Assembly: GCF_000427365.1 (NCBI RefSeq)
Contig: NZ_KE386488.1
Coordinates: forward strand, 1,523,882-1,587,881
DNA from: Rikenella microfusus DSM 15922
GTDB lineage: Bacteria > Bacteroidota > Bacteroidia > Bacteroidales > Rikenellaceae
DNA length: 64,000 nucleotides
Direction of reading: 5' to 3'
The position numbers and the translations under genes were made by a program. Below the pieces are notes generated by a model that saw only the letters and a program-made list of their open reading frames with translations, made no database searches and had not been told where the DNA came from. Below are positions 1-9,483 of this stretch, piece after piece (the stretch's first letter is position 1; every line of letters starts with the position of its first letter).

Positions 1-963
1 GCTCTGGCCGTTGAAGCGGGCGAAGCCGGTCACGATGTTCGGCGCGAAGGTGCGCTGCGATTCGAGGAACTCCCGGTTATCGACGATGGCGTGGATCACG
101 TCCAGCACGTCGTAGGGCTTGTTCGGGTTGTCGGGGATAATTTCGTTGAGGGCGTCTTCGATGCGGTCGATGTCGTCGGTGCAGACGGCCAGCGGCGCGT
201 CTTCGAGGTTGTTCTGGGGCAGGTAGCTGAGCAGCTTGCGGATCATGGCCATCCCCTCTTCTTCGGTTTCGCTGACGAAGTGGGCCACGCCCGATTTGGT
301 GGAGTGCATGGAGGCGCCGCCGAGCTGCTCCTGCGTCACCTCTTCGCCGGTCACGGTCTTGACGACTTTGGGGCCGGTGACGAACATGTAGCTGGTACCT
401 TTGTTCATCAAGATGAAGTCGGTCAGGGCCGGCGAGTAGACGGCTCCGCCGGCGCAGGGGCCGAAAATGGCGGATATCTGGGGGATCACCCCGGAGGCCA
501 TGATGTTGCGCTGGAAGATTTCGGTATATCCGCTCAGGGCGTTCACGGCTTCCTGGATACGTGCGCCGCCGGAGTCGTTGATGCCGATCACGGGGGCGCC
601 GTTCTTCATGGCCATGTCCATCACTTTGCAGATTTTGGCGGCGAAGGTTTCGGACAGGGAGCCGCCGAAGACGGTGAAGTCCTGGCTGAATACATAGACG
701 AGCCGTCCGTCGATGGTGCCGTAGCCGGTCACGACGCCGTCGCCGTAATAGGACTCTTTTTCGATGCCGAAGTTGGTGCAACGGTGGGTGACGAACATGT
801 CGAATTCTTCGAAGCTGCCTTCGTCGAGCAGCAGGTCGATGCGTTCGCGGGCGGTGAGTTTCCCTTTCGCATGTTGCGAGTCGATGCGCTTCTGACCGCC
901 GCCGAGCTTGGCTTTCTCGCGGAGCGCGACAAGCTCTTTGATTTTTTCCTGATTGACGCTCAT
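1..963 (-). CDS. mmdA: Acyl-CoA carboxylase carboxyltransferase subunit (methylmalonyl-CoA decarboxylase / propionyl-CoA carboxylase type), partial
   Basis: The first ~321 residues are in the window and the C-terminus runs off the left edge; family members are about 515 residues. The N-terminus has the usual helix followed by a [20 protein letters not shown] motif. The crotonase-like acyl-CoA site shows as [10 protein letters not shown] near residue 130 and [17 protein letters not shown] near 165-182. The family transfers CO2 between biotin and propionyl/methylmalonyl-CoA. The upstream co-oriented methylmalonyl-CoA epimerase gene supports a role in the succinate-propionate pathway. The biotin carrier and membrane subunits would lie outside the window. 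The ATG at 961-963 opens the conserved N-terminus. Confidence 0.93.
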   Translation of the reverse strand, partial: MSVNQEKIKELVALREKAKLGGGQKRIDSQHAKGKLTARERIDLLLDEGSFEEFDMFVTHRCTNFGIEKESYYGDGVVTGYGTIDGRLVYVFSQDFTVFGGSLSETFAAKICKVMDMAMKNGAPVIGINDSGGARIQEAVNALSGYTEIFQRNIMASGVIPQISAIFGPCAGGAVYSPALTDFILMNKGTSYMFVTGPKVVKTVTGEEVTQEQLGGASMHSTKSGVAHFVSETEEEGMAMIRKLLSYLPQNNLEDAPLAVCTDDIDRIEDALNEIIPDNPNKPYDVLDVIHAIVDNREFLESQRTFAPNIVTGFARFNGQS

Positions 964-1000
964 AAAAAAGTTTGTGTGGTTCGGTTCTTATTCGTGATTA

Positions 1001-1326
1001 ATTCGTTTGTTTATTCGTGCGGTTGAGATTGGAGAGAACTGCCGCTTTTTGGAAAAAGCGGCACCAAAAACTTTTGTGAAGCTCCGCTGCGCCTTAGGCT
1101 CCGCAGTCCTTTTGCATTGCGAGCTTTTTATTTTGTCATTGCAGGGGGCTATTTGGGTATAAATGTGTTATATAGCCCCCTGCAATGACAAAATAGGAAC
1201 TGTCAAAGAAAAGAGGTATCCGGCAGGCCCAGGAGATGCGTCAGCATCTCAAAAAGTTTTTTCGGTTCCTTTTGTTCACAAAAGGAACAGTGCCCTCAAA
1301 CTCGATTGTACGAATAAACGAACGAT
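1001..1326. repeat. Intergenic element with degenerate terminal inverted repeats (family C copy 1)
   Basis: This gap between mmdA and mce holds no gene. Its ends are inverted: ATTCGTTTGTTTATTCGT at 1001-1018 faces ACGAATAAACGAACGAT at 1310-1326. The interior has an AGATGCG...GCATCT stem-loop followed by CTCAAAAAGTTT, also present in the ispF-pepD gap (9969-10352). The right end reaches the mce stop codon. A long perfect hairpin (1130-1194) is nested inside. Confidence 0.6.
1130..1194. repeat. Perfect 23-bp hairpin between mce and mmdA
   Basis: Positions 1130-1152 and 1172-1194 are exact reverse complements around a 19-nt A+T-rich loop. The stem is flanked by T-rich and A-rich runs, so it could end transcription in either direction or act as an mRNA stabiliser between mce and mmdA. 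No coding potential is seen. Confidence 0.8.
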
Positions 1327-1742
1327 TATTTCTTTGCCGGGTCTTCGCACAGTTCGGTCAGCACGCCCTGCGTCGATTTCGGGTGCAGGAATGCGATATT
1401 CAGCCCCTCCGCGCCCTTTCGCGGCGCTTTGTCGATCAATTGCACCCCTTTCCCCTCGCATTCCGCCAGCGCTTCGGCTACCCCGTCCGCCACCGCGAAT
1501 GCCAGGTGGTGGATACCCTCGCCCCGTTTTTCGATAAACTTGGCGATCGTGCTCTCCTCCGACGTCGGTTCGAGCAGTTCGATCTTAGTTTGGCCGACCT
1601 TGAAGAAAGCGGTGCGTACCTTCTGGTCCGCCACTTCCTCGATGCTGTAACATTTCAGGCCCAGCACCTTTTCGTAATAGGGGATGGCCTGTTCGAGACT
1701 TTTCACCGCGATGCCGAGGTGTTCGATGTGGGAGATGTTCAT
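1326..1742 (-). CDS. mce: Methylmalonyl-CoA epimerase
   Basis: This 138-residue VOC-fold protein matches the usual length of methylmalonyl-CoA epimerase. It begins [21 protein letters not shown], carries the second-half motif [11 protein letters not shown] and ends with [10 protein letters not shown]; the His and Glu residues in these motifs are the expected metal ligands. It interconverts (R)- and (S)-methylmalonyl-CoA in the cytoplasm. It lies upstream of mmdA on the same strand, the usual Bacteroidales pairing for propionate production from succinate, although a 362-bp gap with a repeat and hairpin separates them. Confidence 0.95.
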   Translation of the reverse strand: MNISHIEHLGIAVKSLEQAIPYYEKVLGLKCYSIEEVADQKVRTAFFKVGQTKIELLEPTSEESTIAKFIEKRGEGIHHLAFAVADGVAEALAECEGKGVQLIDKAPRKGAEGLNIAFLHPKSTQGVLTELCEDPAKK

Positions 1743-1838
1743 AACGTATGGATTTTTAGTCGTTTAGCCTGGGCAGTACGACCTCTGCGGCCGATGTTTA
1801 CAAAGTTAGGGTTTGTTTTTGAAATAACAACCCGGAAA

Positions 1839-2204
1839 TCAGTAAACTTTTCCGCGCAAAACGGCCTGCGGCGCGGGGTCCGAAGCGGGAACCGTCACGA
1901 AACGGATCGTTTTGTAGAACGCCCCCCGGTCCGTCGGCGTCAGCGTCACCGCGACCCGGACACTGTCGCCCGGCATGAGGGGCGACTTCGGCCACGAAGG
2001 TTTCGTGCACGTACAGTCCGTCCGGATGTCCCGGATGACCAGGGGCTTGTCCGACCGATTGACGCAGGTCAGCTCCACCCGGTTTTTGGATTTGAAAGCG
2101 ATTTCGCCCATCTGTATGACAGAAGGGGTTACGGACAGCGTCTGGGCCGGCAACAGGTCCCATGCCGATGCGAAAAGCGCCGCAAAGAAGAATTTTCGTA
2201 TCAT
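1839..2204 (-). CDS. Small exported DUF1573 protein
   Basis: A 121-residue protein with an N-terminal signal peptide (MIRKFFFAALFASAWDLLPA, then Q). The rest is one Ig-like DUF1573 domain: MGEIAFKSKNRVELTCVNRS, then a DIRTDCTCTKPSW segment typical of the family. DUF1573 proteins are common exported proteins of Bacteroidetes with no settled function. It is shorter than most, having one domain. It precedes mce on the same strand with a ~100-bp gap, so co-transcription is possible. Confidence 0.8.
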   Translation of the reverse strand: MIRKFFFAALFASAWDLLPAQTLSVTPSVIQMGEIAFKSKNRVELTCVNRSDKPLVIRDIRTDCTCTKPSWPKSPLMPGDSVRVAVTLTPTDRGAFYKTIRFVTVPASDPAPQAVLRGKVY

Positions 2205-2222
2205 AAATATTCACAAGGCAGC

Positions 2223-2365
2223 TATATGCGACTTTACCCTATTTTATTCGTATGCTTGATTTTCAAATGCTTCCGTCCTGCTCCTCTCCTTCGGAGCGGC
2301 TCTGCCGTTTTGCAACAGGGCCGGTTGGGCAGACCGTTATCCGATTTTGGGTAAAGTCGTATATA
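2223..2365. repeat. Intergenic palindromic element, family A copy 1
   Basis: The ends TATATGCGACTTTACCC (2223-2239) and GGGTAAAGTCGTATATA (2349-2365) are inverted repeats with one mismatch. The interior has short G+C-rich stems and no coding potential. It lies between the divergent DUF1573 and transglutaminase genes. The same ends recur at many gaps in this window. Confidence 0.85.
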
Positions 2366-2426
2366 CTTACCATTCACAAAATTAATATCTTTGCTCATCC
2401 GAGACTAATCCAAAAACACATAAAAC

Positions 2427-3641
2427 ATGAAGAAAATTTCACTCATCGCGTCTTTGGCTGCCGGAGCGTTGCTGTTTTCGTGCTCCGACCCGTACAAAGG
2501 GCTTGACCCGAAACTGGCCGCCGACCTGCAAGCCAACATCGCCGCTGCCGGCGAGAACGGTCAGGAACTGCTCGCCGCGCTGGAACAGGCGCCCGAGAAC
2601 CAGAAAGAAGGTATGGCTTACCTGATCGCGTATATGCCGGAGGGAGACCGCGACACGCTGAAAGCGGGTTTCCTGCTCGAAGAGGTGGGCTGGGCTTACA
2701 AGGCCCGCGAGACTTTCCCGTGGACCCGAACCCTGCCGGACTCCGTATTCTACAACGACGTGCTGCCATACGCCTCGATGAACGAACATCGCGAACCGTG
2801 GCGGGCTATGTTCTGGGAAAAACTCTATCCGCTGGTGGACAGCATCACCGACGTGCGGGCGGCGATCGACACGATCAACAAGCAACTGCAATACCTGGTT
2901 AAGGTGGAGTACAACACCAAACGTAAAAAACCGCACCAGTCGCCGGGCGAATCGATGGAGATCGGCATGGCGTCGTGCAGCGGTCTGTCGATTCTGCTGA
3001 CTGACGCTTTCCGGACGATGGGTATCCCGTCGCGCATCGCGGGTACGCCGTTGTGGGTGTCGAAAGAAGGCAACCACAACTGGACGGAGGTCTGGATCGA
3101 CGGCCAGTGGTATTTCACGGAATATTATCCGACGCCGGCGCTGAACCACAGTTGGTTCCTGGAACGCGCGGGCAAGGCCGACAAGAGCGATCCGATTTAT
3201 TGGATGTACGCAACGTCGTGGAAACCGACCGGGTTGCATTTCCCGATGGTCTGGGATAAGGATAACGAAAACGTTCCGGGCATCGACGTGACGGATTTCT
3301 ATATCGACCTGTACAACGCGCAAATGGCTGAGGCGAAGAACGGAGCGCCGGTGGTGATCCGGGTGTTCAAGGCCGAGGACGGCGGACGCAGCAGCGCCGA
3401 CCGCGTGGCGCAGGATGTGAAGGTGGTGGATGCGGACGGCAATATGGTGGCTGCGGGCAAAACGGCGGGGCCGACGGCCGACATGAACGATTACCTGACG
3501 CTCTACCTGCCGTTCGGCAAAGAGCTGAAAGCGGAGTTCACGGATGCGGCGGGCACGGTGCACAGCGCTCCGGTCTCTACGCCGAAGGCCCGAAAAGGCG
3601 AACAGCCGGCGCCGATCGAAATCGAACTCTATCTCGAATAA
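2427..3641 (+). CDS. Transglutaminase-like domain lipoprotein
   Basis: A 404-residue lipoprotein: the signal peptide ends in a lipobox (ALLFSC, Cys19). The central transglutaminase-like core has the nucleophile region MASCSGLSILLTDAFRTMGI and the His motif GNHNWTEVWIDGQWYFTEYY; the third catalytic position appears to be Glu rather than the usual Asp. The C-terminal ~100 residues look like a beta-sandwich. Such proteins are periplasmic or surface-exposed and may be proteases or peptide-modifying enzymes; the substrate is unknown. A larger paralogue lies at 40710-43349. Transcription appears to end at the hairpin at 3841-3867. Confidence 0.85.
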   Translation: MKKISLIASLAAGALLFSCSDPYKGLDPKLAADLQANIAAAGENGQELLAALEQAPENQKEGMAYLIAYMPEGDRDTLKAGFLLEEVGWAYKARETFPWTRTLPDSVFYNDVLPYASMNEHREPWRAMFWEKLYPLVDSITDVRAAIDTINKQLQYLVKVEYNTKRKKPHQSPGESMEIGMASCSGLSILLTDAFRTMGIPSRIAGTPLWVSKEGNHNWTEVWIDGQWYFTEYYPTPALNHSWFLERAGKADKSDPIYWMYATSWKPTGLHFPMVWDKDNENVPGIDVTDFYIDLYNAQMAEAKNGAPVVIRVFKAEDGGRSSADRVAQDVKVVDADGNMVAAGKTAGPTADMNDYLTLYLPFGKELKAEFTDAAGTVHSAPVSTPKARKGEQPAPIEIELYLE

Positions 3642-3664
3642 GAACCGGTAGCATATACGGCATC

Positions 3665-3814
3665 CCGATTATACGCCTTTGGTTTTCTCGGACGCTTCTT
3701 CGGTTCGTGCCTTTCGTCCGGGGTTGCCTGCCATACTCGATTCTGGCGGCGCCGCAGAGCCGGCAGCGGGAAATTACCGCCGGACAGGTCTGGTATACCA
3801 AACTATAAATCAGG
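3665..3814. repeat. Intergenic palindromic element, family A, subtype with CCGATTATA ends
   Basis: Left end CCGATTATACGCCTTTGG and right end TGGTATACCAAACTATAA are degenerate inverted repeats. The same subtype is seen at 22380, 44169 and 62525. It occupies the start of the gene-free stretch 3642-4238; the rest of that stretch holds a terminator (3841-3867), a hairpin (4134-4167) and otherwise nothing recognisable. Confidence 0.65.
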
Positions 3815-3840
3815 TACCGTATGTATCGACCTGAAAATCG

Positions 3841-3867
3841 AGGCTTCCCGGAAACGGGGAGCCTTTT
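3841..3867 (+). terminator. Rho-independent terminator after the transglutaminase gene
   Basis: A 10-bp stem (AGGCTTCCCG / CGGGGAGCCT, one G-T wobble) with a GAAA tetraloop is followed by TTTTT. Confidence 0.8.
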
Positions 3868-4133
3868 TGGTAAGCGACCGTACCCGGCCCGGGCATCCGG
3901 TTCGTGTGTCTGATCGTATGCGGACAGGGAATCGACGGAAAAGGAGCGGGCCGGAGAGCGGCAGAAGATCGGACAGGCGTTCGATCCGGAGTAACGCCGC
4001 GTTCCGTCCTCGCCGTTTCTGTCCCGTGTCCGTTCGGATACGGGCGGTATAGCAGGGTATGCGGCGGGATTTTCGCCGGATGCCGGGGGTCTGCCTGCCG
4101 CCGACCGGCAAAACGACGAAAAGAGTTATATAC

Positions 4134-4167
4134 GATGGGCGAACCGCCGGAAGGAGGTTCGCCCATC
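4134..4167. terminator. Hairpin downstream of mltG
   Basis: A perfect 12-bp stem (GATGGGCGAACC / GGTTCGCCCATC) with a 10-nt loop lies 72 bp beyond the mltG stop. It has no strong U tract, so its terminator role is tentative. Confidence 0.5.
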
Positions 4168-4238
4168 TCAGAAACCGTCTGTTTCGGGGACTGCCGAAAG
4201 AAAGCATATGCTGTCCGCCGGATCGAACGGCGGAGCAG

Positions 4239-5333
4239 TCAGCGTATGCCTCGCCGGTTCAGCTCTTTCGCATATGCCGCTGCGTTGCGGTTATGTTCCG
4301 GCAGCGTTCGGGCGAAAGCATGGCGTCCCGAGAAGTCCGCTTTCGCGCAGAAATAATAGTAATCATGTTTTCGGTCTTCCTCCGCATATGCCAGCGTCGC
4401 ATCCAGCGCCGAGACCGGCGGCACGCAGATCGGTCCCGGAGGCAGACCCGCATACCGATACGTGTTGTACGGCGAGTCGTATGCCAGGTGCCGGTTCAGC
4501 ACCCGCCGAATCGACGGGTCGCCCAGCGCGAACTTGACCGTCGGGTCCGCCTGGAGCGGTATTCCCGCACGCAGGCGGTTGATATAGACGCCCGCCACCT
4601 GCGTCATCTCGCCGCTGAACTTCGTCTCTTCGATCACGATCGAAGCGATCGTAGAGATCTGCTCCGGCGTCAGGTTCAGTTTTTCCGCTTTCGCCCGCCG
4701 TTCCTCGTTCCAGAACCGGTCGTGCTCCTTTTGCATCCTGGTCACGAATTCGCGCGGAGTCATCGTCCAGTAGACCTCGTAGGTATTCGGTATGAACAGC
4801 GACGGAAATGTCGCCTTCGTCAGTCCCGTTTCGCCGATGACCGATTCGTCGTTCAATGTCCGCAGGATCGCCGCAGAATCGGCCTCGATGTATCGCGATA
4901 CGACTCCCGCCAGTCTGTCCATTGTGCGTATGTTGTTGAACGTCAGTCGTACCGGGGTTTCTCGACCGTAAAAGAAACGGGTCAGCGCCGTGCGGTACGC
5001 CATGCCTTCCCGGAGCGTGTAATTTCCCGCCCGGACGCTGTCCAGTCCGTTCGAACGGGCGTAGGAATCCCATTTGCGGGGGGTTTTCAGGTATCCGCTG
5101 TCGGCCAGCATCCGGCTCAGTTCGTCGAAAGAGGTTCCCGTACGGACCTGTACGGTACCCTCCCGCACGATGGCCGTCCCGAAACGGTAGTCGTATTGTT
5201 TCCAGCCGATCGCAACCGCTATTGTGAGAAAAACCAGAGCCAGGGCCGCGATGATCGTTATGCCCCGCGCCGAAAGTTTTCGTCGTTTCCCTTTTGCGGA
5301 GGCCTTGCGGCGGGCGGTTTTTGTTTTTGCCAT
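4239..5333 (-). CDS. mltG: Endolytic murein transglycosylase MltG
   Basis: A 364-residue YceG-like protein. The basic N-terminus (MAKTKTARRKASAKGKRRK) precedes one transmembrane helix (about residues 27-46, TIIAALALVFLTIAVAIGW). The periplasmic part ends with the YceG core: the catalytic Glu falls in SIVIEETKFSGEM, followed by QADPTVKFALGD, YNTYRYAGLPPGPI and the C-terminal F.A.....GRHAFA segment. MltG cleaves nascent glycan strands to set their length. I chose the ATG at 5331-5333; longer in-frame starts would run into the SRP RNA promoter and gene. Confidence 0.94.
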   Translation of the reverse strand: MAKTKTARRKASAKGKRRKLSARGITIIAALALVFLTIAVAIGWKQYDYRFGTAIVREGTVQVRTGTSFDELSRMLADSGYLKTPRKWDSYARSNGLDSVRAGNYTLREGMAYRTALTRFFYGRETPVRLTFNNIRTMDRLAGVVSRYIEADSAAILRTLNDESVIGETGLTKATFPSLFIPNTYEVYWTMTPREFVTRMQKEHDRFWNEERRAKAEKLNLTPEQISTIASIVIEETKFSGEMTQVAGVYINRLRAGIPLQADPTVKFALGDPSIRRVLNRHLAYDSPYNTYRYAGLPPGPICVPPVSALDATLAYAEEDRKHDYYYFCAKADFSGRHAFARTLPEHNRNAAAYAKELNRRGIR

Positions 5334-5397
5334 AGGTGGGGATGCTCCTGTTTTGCAGAGCCAAAGGTACGCAAAAATCGAAAATCGCCGGCCGGGG

Positions 5398-5428
5398 TTG
5401 GGGAAATCCGAAAATTGCCTTATTTTTG
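5398..5428 (+). promoter_or_regulatory. Promoter of the SRP RNA gene
   Basis: A Bacteroidetes-type promoter: TTG at 5398-5400, a 20-bp spacer, and TATTTTTG (TAnnTTTG) at 5421-5428. It ends 4 nt before the first paired base of the RNA at 5433. Confidence 0.8.
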
Positions 5429-5432
5429 TGCC

Positions 5433-5532
5433 GTGGGTAAGTCTTGTACGACCAGCTCCTGCTGAATCCCCCAGGGCCGGAAGGCAGCAAGGGTAGGCGG
5501 TTGTAGCGGTGCGATGCAAGTAGCTTACCCAC
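5433..5532 (+). ncRNA. ffs: Signal recognition particle RNA (small bacterial 4.5S type)
   Basis: About 100 nt. The ends GTGGGTAAG and CTTACCCAC pair. The apical domain has the diagnostic SRP symmetric and asymmetric loops and GGAA tetraloop (CAGGGCCGGAAGGCAGCA). A T6 run at 5533-5538 follows directly, forming the terminator with the outer helix. The RNA binds Ffh for co-translational targeting to the membrane. Confidence 0.95.
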
Positions 5533-5585
5533 TTTTTTATTTGCGTCGGCAATAATCCGCGTTTTATGCGAATCTATTTATTCAT

Positions 5586-5593
5586 TACCTTTG
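5586..5593 (+). promoter_or_regulatory. Possible -7 box giving a nearly leaderless tsaC/yciO mRNA
   Basis: TACCTTTG fits TAnnTTTG and ends 4 nt before the ATG at 5598. If used, the transcript would start at or near the start codon. No good -33 element is visible at the expected distance. Confidence 0.35.
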
Positions 5594-5597
5594 GGTC

Positions 5598-6212
5598 ATG
5601 ATCATCAAGCTATATCCCGAAAATCCCAACGAACGGACCGTAAGACAGGTGGCCGACATCCTGCGCCGCGGAGGGGTGATCGTCTATCCCACCGATACGG
5701 TTTACGCCCTCGGCTGCGCGCTCGACCAGCCCAAGGCCATCGAACGGCTGCGGACGATCCGGGGGGGCAAGGATTCCGCCGAGATGTCCATCGTGTGCGC
5801 CGAAATCGGCGAAGCGGCCGAATACGCCAAAGTGGACAATCTGGTGTTCAAACTCCTGAAACACAACCTGCCGGGGCCGTTCACCTTCATCCTGCCCGCT
5901 TCGTCGCGGATTTCCGACAAAGTGATGATCGGCCGCAAGACGGTCGGGGTGCGCATTCCGGACAACTCCATCGCGCTGGCGATCGTGCGCGAGCTGGGGA
6001 TGCCGCTGGTGACCACTTCCGTGAGGACGGACGACGTGGGGGACGAAGTGGAGTATATCACCGATCCGGAACTGATCAGCGAACGCTATCCGGCGGTGGA
6101 CGCCGTGATCGACGGCGGCATCGGCGACAATTTCGCCTCCACGGTGGTGGACTGCACGGTCAGCGGCGAGGTCGATGTCGTGCGGCAGGGACGCAGGGAA
6201 CTCGAATTCTGA
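5598..6212 (+). CDS. YciO/TsaC/Sua5-family protein (L-threonylcarbamoyladenylate synthase type)
   Basis: A 204-residue YrdC-fold protein. The phosphate/nucleotide site is RRGGVIVYPTDTVYALGC, followed by the LPGPFTFILPAS motif and TVGVRIPDN. The family makes threonylcarbamoyl-AMP, the precursor of t6A37 in ANN-decoding tRNAs. Length and N-terminus (IKLYPENPNERTVRQVADIL) resemble E. coli YciO more than TsaC, so t6A synthesis is likely but not certain. It opens a tight three-gene operon: the next start is 6 bp after its stop. Confidence 0.9.
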   Translation: MIIKLYPENPNERTVRQVADILRRGGVIVYPTDTVYALGCALDQPKAIERLRTIRGGKDSAEMSIVCAEIGEAAEYAKVDNLVFKLLKHNLPGPFTFILPASSRISDKVMIGRKTVGVRIPDNSIALAIVRELGMPLVTTSVRTDDVGDEVEYITDPELISERYPAVDAVIDGGIGDNFASTVVDCTVSGEVDVVRQGRRELEF

Positions 6213-6218
6213 AAATTT

Positions 6219-6782
6219 ATGGACGAACAAACACGCAAACAGAAATACAGGGGAGAATTGCTCACGGCCGGCATGGTCTTGGGACTGGTCATGTTCGCGG
6301 TCGTGGTATTGCAATACCTGTTCCGCGACGCGGGCGGTTTTGTGGTCGGCTTGCTCTCGTTCGCCAATTTCGCGGCGATCGTGGCGGTGCTGATCGTTTA
6401 CGGAAGGCGCGCTGCGGCCTTGTGCCCGCCCGATCCCGTGCTGCGGCCGAACGGATTTACTTACGGCCGGGCTTTCGGATTTTCGATACTCGTTTCGTTG
6501 CTGAGCGGGATCGTGTACGGGGTCGGTTATTTCCTGCTGACCGAGGTGATCGATCCGCGCTATTTCGGCCGGGCCATGGAACGCGTGGCCGAGCTGTACA
6601 TTTCGTCGGGGCTGATGACCGCCGAGCAGGTGCAGGCGGGAATGGCGTTGATGCACAACCTTTTCGTCGTGATTTTCGCCAATATGGTCGCCATGTTGTT
6701 CCAGGGCGGTTTCCTGTCCCTGTTCACTGCGGCGATCGTGCGTTACCGCAGGCCGCACAGTTCGTTTCCGCCGTTGCAATAA
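6219..6782 (+). CDS. DUF4199-type integral membrane protein
   Basis: A 187-residue protein with about four hydrophobic helices (roughly residues 13-32, 36-55, 84-107 and 149-171). The arrangement and FTYGRAFGFSILVSLLSGIV motif resemble the Bacteroidetes DUF4199 family, whose function is unknown. It sits between the YciO-like gene and a glycosyltransferase with gaps of 6 bp and 1 bp, the order often seen in this phylum. Confidence 0.75.
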   Translation: MDEQTRKQKYRGELLTAGMVLGLVMFAVVVLQYLFRDAGGFVVGLLSFANFAAIVAVLIVYGRRAAALCPPDPVLRPNGFTYGRAFGFSILVSLLSGIVYGVGYFLLTEVIDPRYFGRAMERVAELYISSGLMTAEQVQAGMALMHNLFVVIFANMVAMLFQGGFLSLFTAAIVRYRRPHSSFPPLQ

Positions 6783-6783
6783 A

Positions 6784-7740
6784 ATGATCGACATGGATAT
6801 TTCGCTGGTCATTCCGGTATATAACGAAGAGGAGTCGCTCGCGCCCCTGATGGAGTGGATCGCCCGTGTGATGGGAGATCACGGGTTCTCGTACGAGGTG
6901 ATCTTCGTGGACGACGGATCGACGGATGCGTCGTGGGAGGTCATCACGCGTTTGAAAGGGCAGTATCCGGCGATTCGGGGTATCCGTTTCCGCCGGAATT
7001 ACGGCAAGTCGCCCGCCCTTTACTGCGGTTTCGATGCGGCGCAAGGGGAGGTGGTCGTTACGATGGACGCCGATTTGCAGGATTCGCCGGACGAGATCCC
7101 GGAGCTTTACCGGATGGTGACCGAAGAGGGGTACGACCTGGTGTCGGGCTGGAAACAGAAACGTTACGACCCGCTGGGGAAAACCCTTCCTTCCAAATTT
7201 TTCAACATGACGGCCCGCGTGACCAGCGGCATCCGGCTGCACGACTTCAACTGCGGGCTGAAAGCCTATAAGAAGAAGGTGGTCAAGTCGATCGAAGTCT
7301 ATGGCGAGATGCACCGGTTCATTCCCATTCTGGCCAAACAGGCCGGTTTCCGGCGGATCGGGGAGAAGGTAGTGCAGCACCGCGCCCGGCAGTTCGGGGT
7401 GTCCAAATTCGGCTGGGAACGGATGATAAAGGGGTATATCGACCTGCTGACGGTGCTTTTCATGACCCGTTTCGGACGGCGGCCGATGTATATCTTCGGC
7501 GGCATCGGCACGCTGATGTTCCTGGTCGGGGCGGTCATTACCGTTTACCTGATTTCCGAGAAGCTGTATTTGCAACATCACGGCCTTCCGCTGCGGCCGG
7601 TAACCGACCAGCCGCTGTTCTATATCGCCTTGCTGGCGGTGGGGCTGGGCGTACAGACCTTTTTGGCCGGCTTCCTGGGAGAGATGGTCAATCGTTCGGC
7701 GCCGGAACGCAACCGGTATCTGGTGGACGAACGGCTGTGA
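6784..7740 (+). CDS. Family 2 glycosyltransferase with C-terminal membrane helices (polyprenyl-phosphate glycosyltransferase type)
   Basis: A 318-residue GT-A enzyme. It starts with SLVIPVYNEEESL, has the nucleotide-sugar region VIFVDDGSTDASW, the metal-binding DxD in VTMDADLQDSPDEI, and an RHRFIP-like acceptor segment (EMHRFIPILAKQAGF). Two C-terminal helices (about 236-258 and 280-305) anchor it in the membrane. Relatives (DPM1/YkcC/GtrB-like) move a sugar onto undecaprenyl phosphate. The ATG at 6784 follows the upstream stop by 1 bp; ATG 6793 is an alternative. Confidence 0.92.
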   Translation: MIDMDISLVIPVYNEEESLAPLMEWIARVMGDHGFSYEVIFVDDGSTDASWEVITRLKGQYPAIRGIRFRRNYGKSPALYCGFDAAQGEVVVTMDADLQDSPDEIPELYRMVTEEGYDLVSGWKQKRYDPLGKTLPSKFFNMTARVTSGIRLHDFNCGLKAYKKKVVKSIEVYGEMHRFIPILAKQAGFRRIGEKVVQHRARQFGVSKFGWERMIKGYIDLLTVLFMTRFGRRPMYIFGGIGTLMFLVGAVITVYLISEKLYLQHHGLPLRPVTDQPLFYIALLAVGLGVQTFLAGFLGEMVNRSAPERNRYLVDERL

Positions 7741-7872
7741 CGATTGTTTGTAAGGCGGCATTTCGGACTGCCGTCGTTTTTTCGTTGAGGTAGTGAGGCC
7801 TTCCGGTCGGAGGGACGGGCGCCGGCGGTTCTGTGAATCGTATCCGTCCGGCGCATTTAACGAAGAGAAAAA

Positions 7873-7903
7873 TTGTACGGTTTTAAAAAATTTATTAAAA
7901 TTG
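7873..7903 (+). promoter_or_regulatory. Promoter of gap
   Basis: TTG at 7873-7875 and TAAAATTG at 7896-7903 (one mismatch to TAnnTTTG) are separated by 20 bp, as in the SRP RNA promoter. The predicted start is near 7909, leaving a ~60-nt leader. Confidence 0.6.
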
Positions 7904-7956
7904 CAGTCGGAACAGTGGGTTTCCTCTGATCCTCGGATTTACCAACAACACAATAA

Positions 7957-8973
<1,017 letters not shown>

Positions 8974-8997
8974 TCTTTACGGTTCGTCGTTTTACAG

Positions 8998-9040
8998 GCG
9001 CGGCCCACATCGTTTTCGATGCGGGCCGCGCTGATTTTTT
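8998..9040 (+). terminator. Terminator of gap
   Basis: A ~15-bp G+C-rich stem (GCGCGGCCCACATCG / CGATGCGGGCCGCGC) with a TTTT loop is followed by TGATTTTTT. Confidence 0.85.
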
Positions 9041-9328
9041 GCGTCGGATGGCATTCCGTTCGTTCCGGACCGTATTTTCGGTTCCGATCTTCAGGAGGTT
9101 TTCCCGCGGTTCCTGTTTCAGAACGGAAACAACGAAAGACGACCTGCATTGTCCGGGTGGCTGGCGGCGCAGGTCGGTGTTGGGTTAGGCGGCTATGTCC
9201 TTTGCTTTGGCTTTTCGGCCTGCACCGGCCTTTTCGGACTTGTGTCGTTTCGTCCGACGACGGTACGGCATGGGGGCGGTCTCGATCGTTATTGCGTAAA
9301 TCCTGCGTTGAGTTTTCCGTTAGGTAAA

Positions 9329-9472
9329 TATATACGACTTTACCCTATAATTATATGCATACTTGATTCTCAGCATATTTCGGCCCGCGCCCACCCCCCG
9401 AAGCCGCAAAGCGGCTTGGGCGCAGGGCCGTTTAGGGAGATTGTTGCCCGATTTTGGGTAATGTCGTATATA
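9329..9472. repeat. Intergenic palindromic element, family A copy
   Basis: Ends TATATACGACTTTACCC (9329-9345) and GGGTAATGTCGTATATA (9456-9472) are inverted with one mismatch. A nested CCGAAGCCGC...GCGGCTTGGG stem lies in the middle. It fills the convergent gap between gap and ispF; nothing else is seen in 9041-9328. Confidence 0.85.
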
Positions 9473-9483
9473 CTTACTTTCCG

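Noticed and set aside
2439-3563. A 374-codon minus-strand open frame
   Set aside because: Antisense to the transglutaminase lipoprotein; composition is artefactual.
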